A stretch of 64,000 bases of DNA from DATEDA01 sp963789885 (GTDB lineage Bacteria; Pseudomonadota; Gammaproteobacteria; Burkholderiales; SG8-39): contig CAWBNB010000014.1 of assembly GCA_963789885.1 (NCBI GenBank), positions 158,208 to 222,207 on the forward strand. The letters run 5' to 3'. Shown piece after piece: positions 18,176-27,640 of this stretch. Within the stretch, counting starts at the first letter, position 1, and each line of letters opens with the position of its first letter. A program made the position numbers and the translations under genes. The notes under the pieces are model-generated. The model was not told where the DNA came from. It saw nothing but the letters and a program-made list of their open reading frames with translations, and ran no database searches.

Positions 18176-18677
18176 CTAGGGATTCACGTGGCTCCGGGTC
18201 GAATCGGACGCCGCATCGGGACCCGTGCGCGTCGTCGGCCTCTCGACCAGGATCACGGCGCCAGGCGCGGGCGCCGGGACGACGTAGGCAACCGCTGGTT
18301 GCTGCGCATAGGCGAGTGCCGGCTGCTGCGCGTAGGCCACCCACGACGTCGAGCAGGTGCGCACCGCCGGATACCACCCCTCCGGCGTGCCGCAGTAGTA
18401 GGCGATACCGGCTTGCGGCGCCGGCACGGCGTAGGCCGTTGCTGCGGGCGCCGGCACCTGAGTCGCGTAGACGGTGGGTTGCTGCACGTAAGTCACCCAT
18501 TCCGCCGCGCAATTCCGCACGGCCGGATACCAACCCTTGGGATTCGAACAGTAGTACGCGGAACCCGCCTGAGGAGCCGGCGCCGGGTAGGTCACGACCA
18601 CGCGGAGCCATCTGCGCGGAAGCGACGAGCGGTGCGCCGATGAGCCCGGCGGCGAGAACAGCAAGAGCGCGTTTCAT
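18176..18677 (-). CDS. Small secreted protein with two YYC-GWYPAV-C-W repeats (frameshifted)
   Basis: The ATG frame gives a clear signal peptide (MKRALAVLAAGLIGAPLVASA) with a gagg RBS, but the mature part lies one frame away; a single surplus base at about 18602 joins them. The mature part has two tandem ~60-aa units, each with PAPQAG, IAYYC or SAYYC, GWYPAVR, a second Cys and a Trp. The paired cysteines suggest a disulfide in each unit. YYC...YP.V..C motifs occur in small secreted proteobacterial proteins of unknown function. A later Pro/Ala/Thr tail ends at the shared terminator. Function unknown. Confidence 0.65.
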
Positions 18678-18938
18678 GAAGTGCACCTCGTTGAAGTGAT
18701 CCGTACCCGAGGTGCTGCAACGCCCGTTCCCAGCGTAGCGAGGGCTCCGATCGGGAAAGTCGCGCAAAGCGTCCACCACCTGTGCAACTATTACCGGTCA
18801 GCGACCAGGCACGCAATCGCCGGCCCCCGGGACCTCGCCGAACCGCCCGGCGCCGCCGCGCGGGGCGCTCCGGGCGACGGCCGTGCGGGCACGTGTCCCA
18901 CGCTCTAACATCACGGGGGGTTTTCGGGAGGGCTGATC

Positions 18939-19619
18939 GTGACGATCGATCGGGTTCGCGCGACCGTCGGGCAGGTTTTCTTCCAGCGCTGCTTCTACCT
19001 CTTCGCCGCAGTGCTGGCGCTCGTCATGGCGGTGCTACTCCTCGAGCCGACGCCGCGGGGACGACTCGTGATCAACGCCGTCAACCTGCTCGTCCTGGTC
19101 GCCGCCGTTGCCGCGGTCGGTCGCACCCGGCTGTCGTTCGTGATCGCGCTCCTCCTCGCCGCGCCGGCGTTCGTCTTCCAGATGCTCGCGATCGACGAGG
19201 CAGACCCGCGGTTGCTGCTCCGATCGTGGGCCTTCGGCGCCATGCTCTACGCGGCGACGATCGGCTACCAACTGCATTACGTCTTCCAGCGCGAGGTGAT
19301 GACGACCGACAAGCTTTACGGCGCCGCGGCCGCGTACCTCATGCTCGGCGTCCTCTGGGGTTACCTTTACGCGATCGCCGGGCACCTCCAGCCGGGCTCG
19401 TTCGCGATGGGCGGTACCGTGGGCGCACCGCCGTTCGGCGACCTGATCTACTTCAGCTTCACCGTGCTGACCAGCACCGGCTTCGGCGACATGGTGCCGC
19501 TCCTGCGATACGCGCGCGGGCTGTGCGTTTTGGAGCAGCTCACGGGCGCGCTGTTCCTCGCAATCCTCATCGCGCGCCTGGCCGGCGTCTACCCGCCGCG
19601 ACGGGATGCGGCAGCGTAG
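18939..19619 (+). CDS. Two-TM-pore potassium channel family protein
   Basis: 226-aa membrane protein. About five hydrophobic helices precede a C-terminal pore loop with filter-like TSTGFGDMVP (about residues 184-193), a variant of TVGYGD in which Tyr is Phe, as in many prokaryotic ion-transport-2 proteins. It ends right after the last helix with no RCK domain. The GTG start is preceded by gggagg. Likely an inner-membrane K+ channel. It is isolated between a divergent secreted-protein gene and a convergent pirin gene. Confidence 0.82.
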   Translation: MTIDRVRATVGQVFFQRCFYLFAAVLALVMAVLLLEPTPRGRLVINAVNLLVLVAAVAAVGRTRLSFVIALLLAAPAFVFQMLAIDEADPRLLLRSWAFGAMLYAATIGYQLHYVFQREVMTTDKLYGAAAAYLMLGVLWGYLYAIAGHLQPGSFAMGGTVGAPPFGDLIYFSFTVLTSTGFGDMVPLLRYARGLCVLEQLTGALFLAILIARLAGVYPPRRDAAA

Positions 19620-19650
19620 CGCGAACTCGACCGTCGCCGCCCGGGCGCGC

Positions 19651-20490
19651 CTAGAACTTCCCGCTCTGGTAGTCGTACACCGCCTGCCGGATCTCGTCGG
19701 CAGTGTTCATGACGAACGGCCCGTACTTCGCGACCGGCTCGTTGAGGGGCCGACCCGCGATCAGGACGAGCCGCGCGCCGTGCGCGTCCGCCTCGACCTC
19801 GAAGCGCTCGCCCCGCCCGAGCACCGCGAGCTCGCCGCGCGCGACCTGCTCGCCGCCGATCTTCGCCGCGCCCTCAAACACGTACGCGAACGCGTTGTCG
19901 TCCTCGGGCAGCGGCACCTCCAGGGACGCGCCCGCCGGTAGCGCGACGTCGAGATACATCGGATCGGTCGCGACCGCGCTCACCGGCCCGCTTACGTTTC
20001 CGAACCGGCCAGCGATCACGCGCACGCGGACGCCGTTGCCGGCGTCGACTTCGGGGATGTCGTCCGGCGGAATGTCCTGGTAGCGCGGCGCGGTCATCTT
20101 GTCCTTCGCCGGCAGGTTCACCCAGAGCTGGAACCCGTGCATCAGGCCTTGCTCCTGCTCGGGCATCTCCGAATGCACGATGCCGCGGCCGGCGGTCATC
20201 CACTGCACGCTGCCCGGTCCGAGCAGGCCAGTGTTGCCCTTGTTGTCGCCGTGGCGCATGCGCCCCGCGAGCATGTAGGTCACCGTCTCGAAGCCGCGAT
20301 GCGGGTGATCCGGGAAGCCGCCGATGTAGTCGGACGCTTCTTCCGAGCCGAACTCGTCGAACAGCAGGAACGGGTCGAGATCGGGCAGCGAACGGCCGCC
20401 GATCACCCGCGTGAGCCGCACGCCCGCGCCGTCGCTCGAGCGCTGGCCGCGCACCACTTTGGTCACCGGCCGCGTTGCGTTCTTGGTCAT
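19651..20490 (-). CDS. Pirin family protein
   Basis: 279-aa bicupin of the pirin family. The metal-site region HPHRGFETVTYMLAG (about residues 63-77) and HSEMPEQEQGLMHG (about 106-119) contain the conserved His and Glu ligands of the N-terminal cupin, and LPLFDEFG-type sequence precedes them. Bacterial pirins are iron proteins, some with quercetinase activity or binding to metabolic enzymes; the role here is not deducible. Transcribed divergently from the FdrA gene. Confidence 0.9.
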   Translation of the reverse strand: MTKNATRPVTKVVRGQRSSDGAGVRLTRVIGGRSLPDLDPFLLFDEFGSEEASDYIGGFPDHPHRGFETVTYMLAGRMRHGDNKGNTGLLGPGSVQWMTAGRGIVHSEMPEQEQGLMHGFQLWVNLPAKDKMTAPRYQDIPPDDIPEVDAGNGVRVRVIAGRFGNVSGPVSAVATDPMYLDVALPAGASLEVPLPEDDNAFAYVFEGAAKIGGEQVARGELAVLGRGERFEVEADAHGARLVLIAGRPLNEPVAKYGPFVMNTADEIRQAVYDYQSGKF

Positions 20491-20617
20491 GGCGGATCTC
20501 CTGGTTGATGCTGCGACATGGGGGCGGCGCGGCCCCTTCGCAAGCCGGGGACTGTAGCCCCTTTCGCATCAACGCATTAGACTCGCCCCTTCCCTGTTGC
20601 CGCATCCCGACGTCCCC

Positions 20618-22154
20618 GTGCCGACCGCAGCCCTCACGAAGAAGAACTTCTACAAGGACTCGGTCGCGCTGATGCGGATCTCGCAGACGGTGGGCGGCCG
20701 CGAGGGCCTCGCGCGCGTATCGCTCCTGATGGGTACCCCGGCGAACAAGGACATCCTCGGCCAGGCCGGTCTCCTGGTCGCCGAGCTCGCGGGCGCAGCA
20801 CCGGCCGACCTCATGATCCTCGTCGAAGGCGAGCAGGGCGCGCTTCCATCCGCGCTCGAGGCGATCGAAGCGGCGCTCGCCGGCGGCGATGCGACGCCGT
20901 CCTCCGGCACGGTCGAGATCGCGCCGCGCTCGATCGCGATGGGGCAAGAGCGCCTCGCCGGCGCGACGCTCGCGCAGGTGTCCGTGCCGGGCCCGTACGC
21001 GGCGGCGGAGGCGCTGAAGGCGCTGAAGCGCGGTCTGCACGTGTTCCTCTTTAGCGACAACGTCCCGCTCGCCGAGGAGCAAGCGGTGAAGCGCCTGGCG
21101 GCGAAGAAGGGCCTCCTCGTCATGGGGCCGGACTGCGGCACCGCGATCATCGCCGGCGTGCCGCTCGGCTTCGCGAACGCCGTCCGGCGCGGCGCCATCG
21201 GCGTCGTCGGCGCGTCGGGCACCGGCATGCAGGAAGTGACCTGCCGCATTCACCAGCTCGGCGAGGGCGTGTCGCACGCGATCGGCACCGGAAGCCGCGA
21301 CGTCTACGAGGAAATCGGCGGCACGACGCTGCTCGCGGGGCTCGAGCTCCTCGCGCGCGATCCGGCGACGCGCGTGATCGTTATCGTCTCGAAGCCGCCC
21401 GCCGCGAGCGTCGCGGAGCGCGCGCTCGCCGCCGTGCGCAAGTGGGGCAAGCCCGCGGTAGTGCTCTTCCTCGGCGCGGACCTCCCCGGCGGCGGCAACG
21501 TCCATCCGGTCGCGACACTCGAGCAGGCGGCGGCGACCGCAGTCGCGCTCGCCCGCGGCATGCCGATCGCGCGGGCGGTCGATTCCGCACCCGCGGGCTT
21601 CGACGCCGCGGTCGCGAAGCTCGCGCCGTCGCAGAAGTTCCTACGCGGCCTCTACTCCGGCGGGACGTATTGCACCGAAGCGCAGCTCGTCTGGCGTGGT
21701 GCCGGCCTCGCGGCGTGGTCCAACGCGCCGCTCGACAAGCGTCTCGCGCTGCCGCACGACGCGGCGAGCCGCGAGCACACCGCGATCGACCTCGGCGCCG
21801 ACGAGTTCACCGTCGGGCGGCCGCATCCGATGATCGACTTCGCCGCGCGGCTCGAGACGCCTCGCGGCGGAAGCGCGTGACCCCGCGGTCGCTGCGATCG
21901 TGCTCGATGTCGTGCTCGGGTACGGCGCGCACGCGGATCCGGCCGGCGCGCTCGCCCCGGCGGTGCGCGCGGCGCGCGCGGCCGCCGCGAAGGAAGGCAG
22001 GGAGCTTCTCGTGCTCGGCTTCCTCTGCGGCACCGAGGAGGACCCGCAGCCGCTCTCGTCGCAGACCGCGCAGCTCGCCGAGAGCGGCATGATCCTCGCG
22101 GCCGGCTCGACCGCCACCGCCGCGCTCGCCGCGCGCGCGGCCGTCCGCAAATGA
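20618..22154 (+). CDS. fdrA: FdrA/AllF-type oxamate carbamoyltransferase subunit (one +1 frameshift)
   Basis: Acyl-CoA-synthetase-like protein of the FdrA family: NFYKDSVALM start, MGPDCGTAIIAG (about residue 169), GVVGASGTGMQEV (about 196) and GLYSGGTYCTEAQ. After RLE at 21856 one surplus base breaks the frame; the next frame continues RLAAEARDPAVAAIVLDVVLGYGAHADPAG to TGA, exactly the family's C-terminal domain. The joined length is about 511 aa. E. coli FdrA (AllF) is a subunit of oxamate carbamoyltransferase, which turns oxalurate plus phosphate into oxamate and carbamoyl phosphate. GTG at 20618 is preferred; a TTG lies 21 bp earlier. The ATG of arcC overlaps its stop. Confidence 0.82.
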
Positions 22155-23098
22155 CCGATCCCAAGCTGATCGTGGTGGCGTTCGGCGGCAACGCCGTTTA
22201 TCCGCCGACGATCAAGGGCACCGCCCAGGAACAGCTCGACATCATGGCGGACGCGTGCGAGCACCTCGTCCCGATGTTCCGCGCGGGCTACCGCGTCGTG
22301 ATCACCCACGGCAACGGCCCGGTGGTGGGGAACATCCTCTTTCGCATGGCGCTCACGTCGAAGCAGCTGGTGCCGATGCCGATGGACGTGTGCGTCGCGC
22401 ACTCGCAGGGCGGCATCGGGTACATGCTGCAGCAGAGCCTCGCGAACGTCCTTGCGCGGCGCGGCTTGCGGCTCGGCGTGTCCTCCATCGTCACCGAAGT
22501 CGAGGTCGCCGCCGACGATCCGGCCTTCACCAATCCGACCAAGCCGGTCGGACGCTTCTTCAGCGAAGAGGACGCGAAGCGGATCGGCGCGGAGACCGGC
22601 TGGGATTTCATCGAGGACTCCGGGCGCGGCTGGCGGCGCGTCGTGCCATCGCCGATGCCGCTGAGGATCCTCGATGCCCCGGCGATCAATGCGCTCCTCG
22701 GGGCGGGGGTGATCCCGATCGCGGCCGGCGGCGGCGGGATCCCGGTCGTGCGCGAGCCGGACGGCACCTACCGCGGCGTCGCGGCGGTGATCGACAAGGA
22801 CCTGACGAGCTCGCTGCTCGCGGCCGACGTCGGCGCGGGGACGCTGGTGATGCTCACCGGCGTCGATCGGGTCGCGCTCGACTTCGGCCAGCCGACGCAG
22901 CGGTCGGTCGCGCGGATGACCGCGGCGGAAGCGGCGAAGCACCACGCCGACGGCCAGTTTCCGCCGGGCAGCATGGGGCCGAAGATCACCGCGGCGCTGC
23001 GCTTCCTCGAGCGCGGCGGCCCGCGCGCCCTGATCACCGCGCTCGACAAGCTCGACCTCGCGCTCGCGGGCAAAGCCGGCACGGAGATCGTGCCGTGA
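22151..23098 (+). CDS. arcC: Carbamate kinase
   Basis: 315-aa amino-acid-kinase-fold enzyme, making ATP from carbamoyl phosphate and ADP. VVAFGGNAVYPP start, ITHGNGPVVGN (about residues 54-64), PIAAGGGGIPV (about 193) and AVIDKDLTSSLLA (about 214) are carbamate kinase signatures. Embedded in the FdrA/DUF2877/DUF1116 set, it corresponds to AllK (YbcF), which cashes in the carbamoyl phosphate released by the transferase. ATGA overlap upstream, GTGA overlap downstream. Confidence 0.94.
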   Translation: MTDPKLIVVAFGGNAVYPPTIKGTAQEQLDIMADACEHLVPMFRAGYRVVITHGNGPVVGNILFRMALTSKQLVPMPMDVCVAHSQGGIGYMLQQSLANVLARRGLRLGVSSIVTEVEVAADDPAFTNPTKPVGRFFSEEDAKRIGAETGWDFIEDSGRGWRRVVPSPMPLRILDAPAINALLGAGVIPIAAGGGGIPVVREPDGTYRGVAAVIDKDLTSSLLAADVGAGTLVMLTGVDRVALDFGQPTQRSVARMTAAEAAKHHADGQFPPGSMGPKITAALRFLERGGPRALITALDKLDLALAGKAGTEIVP

Positions 23099-23890
23099 AC
23101 AGAGTCCTGTCGATCGGCGCGAAGGCCCGCGCGGCCCTCGAACGGAGCGGCGGTGCGGCCGCACCGCTCGCCGCGTTTCCGGACGCGCCGTACTACGACG
23201 CCGCGGGCGAGATCGTCTGGATCGGCTCACGGCTGCCGGCCATGCATCCGCGCGCGGTGGTGACGGCGGCGCCGGTCGCGCGCGGCGAAGTCGCACGGTT
23301 CGCGGCGCTGCCGCGCGAGGCATGGTCGCCGCGTCTTCCGGAACCGTCACGCACGATCGTCGAGTCGACGCGGCGCCTTGCCGCACGGATCGCGGCGCTC
23401 GGCGCAGCCGCGCGGCTTTGGCGCGTTGCTCACGGGCGCGACGCCGGCGTTCCCGCTCGATCTCGCGGTCCCGCGCGTGCGCGCGCTCGCGGCGGCGTAT
23501 CACGAGGACGATCACGAAGCGGTGCGGCACGCCTCCCGCGCGCTGCTCGGATTGGGCGGCGGCCTCACGCCATCGGGCGACGATCTCGTCGGCGGCGCGC
23601 TGTTCGGTCGCCTCATCGTCGCTCCGGATCCGTCGCCCTGGCGCAAGGTCGGCGCCGAGCTTGCGATCGAGGCCCAGCGCGCGAGTCACGCGATCAGTGC
23701 GGCGCTCCTCGCCGATCTCGCCGCCGGGGCAAGCTTCGCGCCTCTGCACGCAACCGTCGAGGCGCTGGCGCGCGGCGACGAGGCGCTGGGGCTCGACGCC
23801 GCGGGCGTGCTGGCGGCGCTCGGCCACTCGTCCGGGTGGGACATGCTGGCAGGCCTGGTGGTGGGCGTAACCGGAAAGTGCGAACGATGA
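23095..23890 (+). pseudogene. DUF2877 (AllH/YlbF-like) protein, one +1 frameshift
   Basis: The GTG overlapping the arcC stop begins VNRVLSIGAKARAALERSGG; this frame is sensible to AARIAALGAAA. One surplus base at about 23413 then moves it to the frame encoding RGFGALLTGATPAFPLDLAV and the conserved LLGLGGGLTPSGDDLVGG motif to the end. The joined product is about 264 aa, the family size. DUF2877 is the third subunit (AllH) of oxamate carbamoyltransferase. Typed as broken because neither piece alone is a complete domain. It overlaps the next ATG. Confidence 0.78.
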
Positions 23891-25338
23891 GTGATCTGCT
23901 GCACGACCGGCTCGGCGTGGTGAACGTCGGGCTGGAGATGTTCGTCGCGAGCGTCGAGCGGGGCGGGGCGCCGATCGTGAACCTCGACTGGCGGCCCGCC
24001 GGCGACGGGGAGCCGCGGCTCGCGTGGGCGCTCGCTCAGCTCAGCGGCGACGCGGCCGACCCGGATGCGCCGGGGTCGCGCATCGATGCCGCGAACCGGA
24101 CGGCGGTCGAGCGCATGCTCGCGGCGCGCGCCGTGCTCGTCGACGTGAGCCTGCGCGCGGACGCGGTCTGGCCGGAGCTGTGGGCGAACGGGAAGAAGAC
24201 GCTCACGCACGCCGGCGCGCCGATCCCGTGGGCGCGGATGTGCGACCCGATGAAGGGCACGATGATCGGCGCGATGCTGTATGAGGGATGGGCCAGGGAT
24301 GCGGAGGACGCCGCCGCACGCCTGGCGCGCGGCGAGGTCGCATTCCTGCCGAACCACGACCTCGCCGCGGTCGGGCCGATGTCGGGGACGATCTCGCCGT
24401 CGATGCCGCTCTTCGTGGTGAAGAACCCGGTGCACGGCAACGCGGCATACACGAACTTCAGCGAAGGCATCGGCCGCGTGCTGCGCTTCGGCGCGTACGG
24501 GCCCGACGTCATCGAGCGCCTGAAGTGGCTCGCGGGCACGCTCGCGCCGGCGATCAAGACCGCGCTCGCCGCGCTCCCCGACGGCGTGGACCTGAAGGCG
24601 ATCCAGTCGCAGGCGCTCCTGATGGGCGACGAGGTGCACAGCCGGAACGCGGCGGCGACGGCGCTCTTTCACATGGCGATCGGCGGCGCGCTCGCCGGCA
24701 GCGGCCTCGATCGCGCACGCGCGCGCGAAGCGCTCGACTTCGTCGCCGCGACCTCCCAGTTCTTCCTCAACCTCTCGATGGTCGCTTCGAAGGCGATCAT
24801 GGACGCGACCCATGGCGTGCCCGGCTCGTCGATCGTGACGGCGATCGCGCGCAACGGGGTGACCACGGCGATCCGGGTGAGCGGCCTCGGGAGCCGCTGG
24901 TTCGAAGCACCGTCCGACACGCCCGTAGGCCTCTACTTCCCAGGCTTCAAGCAGGCAGACGCGAACGCCGATCTCGGCGACAGCGCGATCTGCGAAACCG
25001 CAGGGTACGGCGGACAGGCGCTCGCGGCGTCGCCGGCGCTGGTGCAGCTCGTCGGCGGCAGCGTCGCCGAGGCGATCGCCTACTCGCGCGAGATGTTCCA
25101 CATCACCTGGACGCGCAACCCGGTGATGTCGTTGCCCAATCTCGAGTTCGCCGGCGCCCCGGCGGGCATCGACGTGCGCAAGGTGGTCGACACCGGCATC
25201 CGCCCGGTCGTCACGACCGGGATCGCGCACAAGCAGGCCGGTGTCGGCCAGATCGGGGCCGGGATCGTGCGCGTCCCGATGGCTTGCTTTACCCAGGCGC
25301 TGACGGCGCTCGCGGACAGCACCGGCGTTTTGACCTGA
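23887..25338 (+). CDS. DUF1116 (AllG/YlbE-like) oxamate carbamoyltransferase subunit
   Basis: 483-aa DUF1116 protein. PNHDLAAVGPMSGTISPSMP (about residues 156-175), GLYFPGFKQADANADLGDSA near residue 347 and PVVTTGIAHKQAGVGQIGAG near the C-terminus are strongly conserved family blocks. E. coli YlbE (AllG) is the large subunit of oxamate carbamoyltransferase. It is the only one of the three transferase genes intact here. ATGA overlap with the DUF2877 gene; the next gap carries operator-like palindromes. Confidence 0.9.
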   Translation: MSDLLHDRLGVVNVGLEMFVASVERGGAPIVNLDWRPAGDGEPRLAWALAQLSGDAADPDAPGSRIDAANRTAVERMLAARAVLVDVSLRADAVWPELWANGKKTLTHAGAPIPWARMCDPMKGTMIGAMLYEGWARDAEDAAARLARGEVAFLPNHDLAAVGPMSGTISPSMPLFVVKNPVHGNAAYTNFSEGIGRVLRFGAYGPDVIERLKWLAGTLAPAIKTALAALPDGVDLKAIQSQALLMGDEVHSRNAAATALFHMAIGGALAGSGLDRARAREALDFVAATSQFFLNLSMVASKAIMDATHGVPGSSIVTAIARNGVTTAIRVSGLGSRWFEAPSDTPVGLYFPGFKQADANADLGDSAICETAGYGGQALAASPALVQLVGGSVAEAIAYSREMFHITWTRNPVMSLPNLEFAGAPAGIDVRKVVDTGIRPVVTTGIAHKQAGVGQIGAGIVRVPMACFTQALTALADSTGVLT

Positions 25339-25384
25339 ACCGGCCCGACGAGACCTGCGTCCGGGTGGGCTCTTGCCAAAATGG

Positions 25385-25411
25385 GTGCATATGCACTAAT
25401 ATGCGTGCATA
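25385..25411. promoter_or_regulatory. Tandem palindromic operators upstream of the marR gene
   Basis: A perfect 12-bp palindrome GTGCATATGCAC (25385-25396) is followed 3 bp later by the dyad TATGC-GT-GCATA (25400-25411). This AT-rich island stands out in the GC-rich sequence and sits 21-47 bp before the preferred MarR start. MarR proteins usually repress their own operon from such sites. Confidence 0.72.
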
Positions 25412-25431
25412 TACACGGTTCGCCTGCCCCG

Positions 25432-25890
25432 ATGTCCGTCCCGAAGCCGACCTCCGGCTGCACCTGCGACCGCCTGCGCAAGCTGACGCGGCGGATCACG
25501 CAGCACTACGACACGCGCCTTGCACCCACGGGGCTGCGCGTGACGCAGTACTCGCTCCTCGCTCATCTGGTGCGCGTCGGTCCGACGACCATGTCCGCCC
25601 TTGCCCGCCTGGTGGAGATGGACCGCACGACGCTGACGCGCAACCTGAAGCCGCTCGCCGACGCCGGGCTGGTCGAGATCGTCCCGGGGGCCGACGCGCG
25701 GAGCCGCGTCGTCAGCGCGACTGCCCGCGGCCGCGGCGCGTGGTCGAACGCTCGCGAGCCCTGGCGCCAGGCCCAGGACGAGGTCAACCGCGCGCTGGGG
25801 GGCGAGCAGGTCGCCGCGCTGCACGTAACGCTCGACGAGTCGCTCGCGCGGCTGAAGGCGAAACCCGCCTCCACGAGGAGCGCTCGATGA
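25432..25890 (+). CDS. MarR family winged-helix transcriptional regulator
   Basis: 152 aa from MSVPKPTSGCTCDRLRKLTR. The winged helix spans about residues 38-100: TQYSLLAHLVRVGPTTMSALARLVEMDRTTLTRNLKPLADAGLVE, then the DARSR wing. The later ATG is preferred because the earlier in-frame ATGs lie inside the palindromic operator. Its stop overlaps the MFS ATG, so it probably controls that transporter and itself, with a small-molecule ligand lifting repression. Confidence 0.9.
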   Translation: MSVPKPTSGCTCDRLRKLTRRITQHYDTRLAPTGLRVTQYSLLAHLVRVGPTTMSALARLVEMDRTTLTRNLKPLADAGLVEIVPGADARSRVVSATARGRGAWSNAREPWRQAQDEVNRALGGEQVAALHVTLDESLARLKAKPASTRSAR

Positions 25891-27086
25891 AGCGCGACCA
25901 CGTCCTCCTGGTCGTCGCCGCGGCGGCCGCGCTGATGGCTTTGACGTTCGGCATGCGCATGGCGCTGTCGCTCTTCATCAGCGCGATCAACACGCATACC
26001 GGCGTCGGACTGGTCGCGATCAGCCTGGCGTTCGCCGTGTCGCAGCTGATGTGGGGCGTATCGCAGCCGATCGCCGGCGCGATCGCCGACCGCTACGGCG
26101 CGGCCAAGGTGATCGCCGGGGGCCTCGTGATGATCGGGCTCGGGAACGCGCTGATTCCGCTCGCCGGGTCCACAGCGGCGCTCGTGTTCTTCATCGGCAT
26201 CCTGATCGCCGTGGGAGCGGGCGCGGGCGGGCTGTCGATCGTGCTCGCGGCGGTCGCCCGCCTCATCCCGGTCGAGAAGCGATCGATGGCGACCGGGATC
26301 GTCAGTGCCGGCGGGTCGGTCGGTCAGTTCACGCTGGTGCCGGTCGCGCAGGGCCTGATCGGCTGGGTCGGCTGGATGGGGGCGCTCTGGTGGCTGGCGG
26401 CGCTCACCGCGGCGATGGCCCCGCTCGCCTGGGTGTTGCGCGGCAAGGCCGGCCCGGCGCCGGGTGCGGCCCGCGAGGAGCGGCTCGGCGATGCGATCAA
26501 GCGCGCGCTTGGCGATCGGAGCTACATCCTGCTCAACCTCGGCTTCTTCACCTGCGGCTTCCACGTCGCGTTCATCATGACGCACCTGCCCGGCGTGGTC
26601 GCGTACTGTTCGCTGCCGCCTGCCGTGGGCGCGTGGTCGCTCGCGGTGATCGGGCTCTTCAACATCCTCGGCAGCCTGGGCGCCGGCTGGGCGATGGGGC
26701 GCTGGCGCTCCAAGTCGTTGCTCGCCATCGTGTACGCGGCGCGTGCGGTCGCCATCACGCTGTTCCTGGTGGCGCCGAAGACCGAGCTGACCTTCCTCGT
26801 GTTCGCGGCGGTGCTCGGCGTCACCTGGCTCTCGACGATCCCGCCGACCGGCGGGCTGGTCGCCAAGTTCTACGGCCCGCGCTACATGGCGACGCTGTTC
26901 GGAATCGTGCTGCTCTCGCACCAGATCGGCGGATTCCTCGGCGCATACCTCGGCGGCGTCGCCTTCGCGACGACCGGCTCGTACGACTGGATGTGGTACG
27001 CCGACATCGCGCTCGCGCTCGCCGCAGCGCTCATCCACCTGCCGATCCGGGAGCGCCCGCTGCACGCCGCGGCCGTGCCGGCCTGA
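25887..27086 (+). CDS. MFS transporter
   Basis: 399-aa major facilitator with 12 predicted TM helices. The A-motif-like loop GAIADRYGAAKVIAGG follows TM2 (about residues 64-79), and the central loop is about residues 190-210. It resembles oxalate/formate-antiporter and CynX-like carriers that take organic acids. Located in an operon with marR (ATGA overlap) and a thioesterase 8 bp downstream. Direction and substrate are unknown; transport of a carboxylate linked to the neighbouring oxamate genes is only a guess. Confidence 0.88.
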   Translation: MKRDHVLLVVAAAAALMALTFGMRMALSLFISAINTHTGVGLVAISLAFAVSQLMWGVSQPIAGAIADRYGAAKVIAGGLVMIGLGNALIPLAGSTAALVFFIGILIAVGAGAGGLSIVLAAVARLIPVEKRSMATGIVSAGGSVGQFTLVPVAQGLIGWVGWMGALWWLAALTAAMAPLAWVLRGKAGPAPGAAREERLGDAIKRALGDRSYILLNLGFFTCGFHVAFIMTHLPGVVAYCSLPPAVGAWSLAVIGLFNILGSLGAGWAMGRWRSKSLLAIVYAARAVAITLFLVAPKTELTFLVFAAVLGVTWLSTIPPTGGLVAKFYGPRYMATLFGIVLLSHQIGGFLGAYLGGVAFATTGSYDWMWYADIALALAAALIHLPIRERPLHAAAVPA

Positions 27087-27094
27087 GCCCGCCG

Positions 27095-27496
27095 ATGGCC
27101 GACGTCCCGACGAAATTGCAGACCCGGGAGTACTCGCATCAACTCCGGTTCCAGATCGAGACGCGCTCGGCGGCGCTCGCCCGCGGGCGCATGCCGATCG
27201 CCGACGGGATGCTCAACCCGTTCGGGACGGTGCACGCCGGTGCGCTGCTCTGGTTCGCCGACGTCGTCGCGACCGTGCTCGCGATCGGCGATGCGACGGT
27301 CGGTCCCGACGGCAAGGGCTTCCCGCTCGCGGTGACCCTGAACGCCCAACTCCTCGGCAACCGCCGCTCGGGCGACCTGATCGCGGAAGCGCGGCCGGTC
27401 CGGCGCGGCAAGCGGCTGATCGTCGTACGGACCGAGGTGAAGGACGAGGACGGCACGCTGCTCCTCGACGTCACCACCACGCACATGCCGGCGTAG
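27095..27496 (+). CDS. PaaI-type hot-dog thioesterase
   Basis: 133-aa hot-dog fold protein. LNPFGTVHAGALLWFADVVA (about residues 40-59) is the PaaI/YbgC-like signature, with an acidic residue on the long helix acting as the catalytic base. It hydrolyses aryl- or acyl-CoA thioesters. Cotranscribed with the MFS gene. Confidence 0.88.
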   Translation: MADVPTKLQTREYSHQLRFQIETRSAALARGRMPIADGMLNPFGTVHAGALLWFADVVATVLAIGDATVGPDGKGFPLAVTLNAQLLGNRRSGDLIAEARPVRRGKRLIVVRTEVKDEDGTLLLDVTTTHMPA

Positions 27497-27551
27497 CACG
27501 CCGGCGCTTTCGCCCGCGCCGCTAAGGCCCCAGATCCCGCTCCCTACACGA

Positions 27552-27575
27552 CTTGTATGTCGCCTTGGATACAAG
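27552..27575. promoter_or_regulatory. Inverted-repeat operator upstream of the gntR gene
   Basis: CTTGTAT (27552-27558) and ATACAAG (27569-27575) form a perfect 7-bp dyad with a 10-bp spacer, 66 bp before the regulator start. GTAT/ATAC half-sites fit FadR/FCD-type GntR operators. Autoregulation is inferred. Confidence 0.62.
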
Positions 27576-27640
27576 GTGGCATACTACGGCGTCTCGGTCC
27601 GCGCGGCGCCGAGCGCGCGCGGGCAGGAAGGATGCGAACG

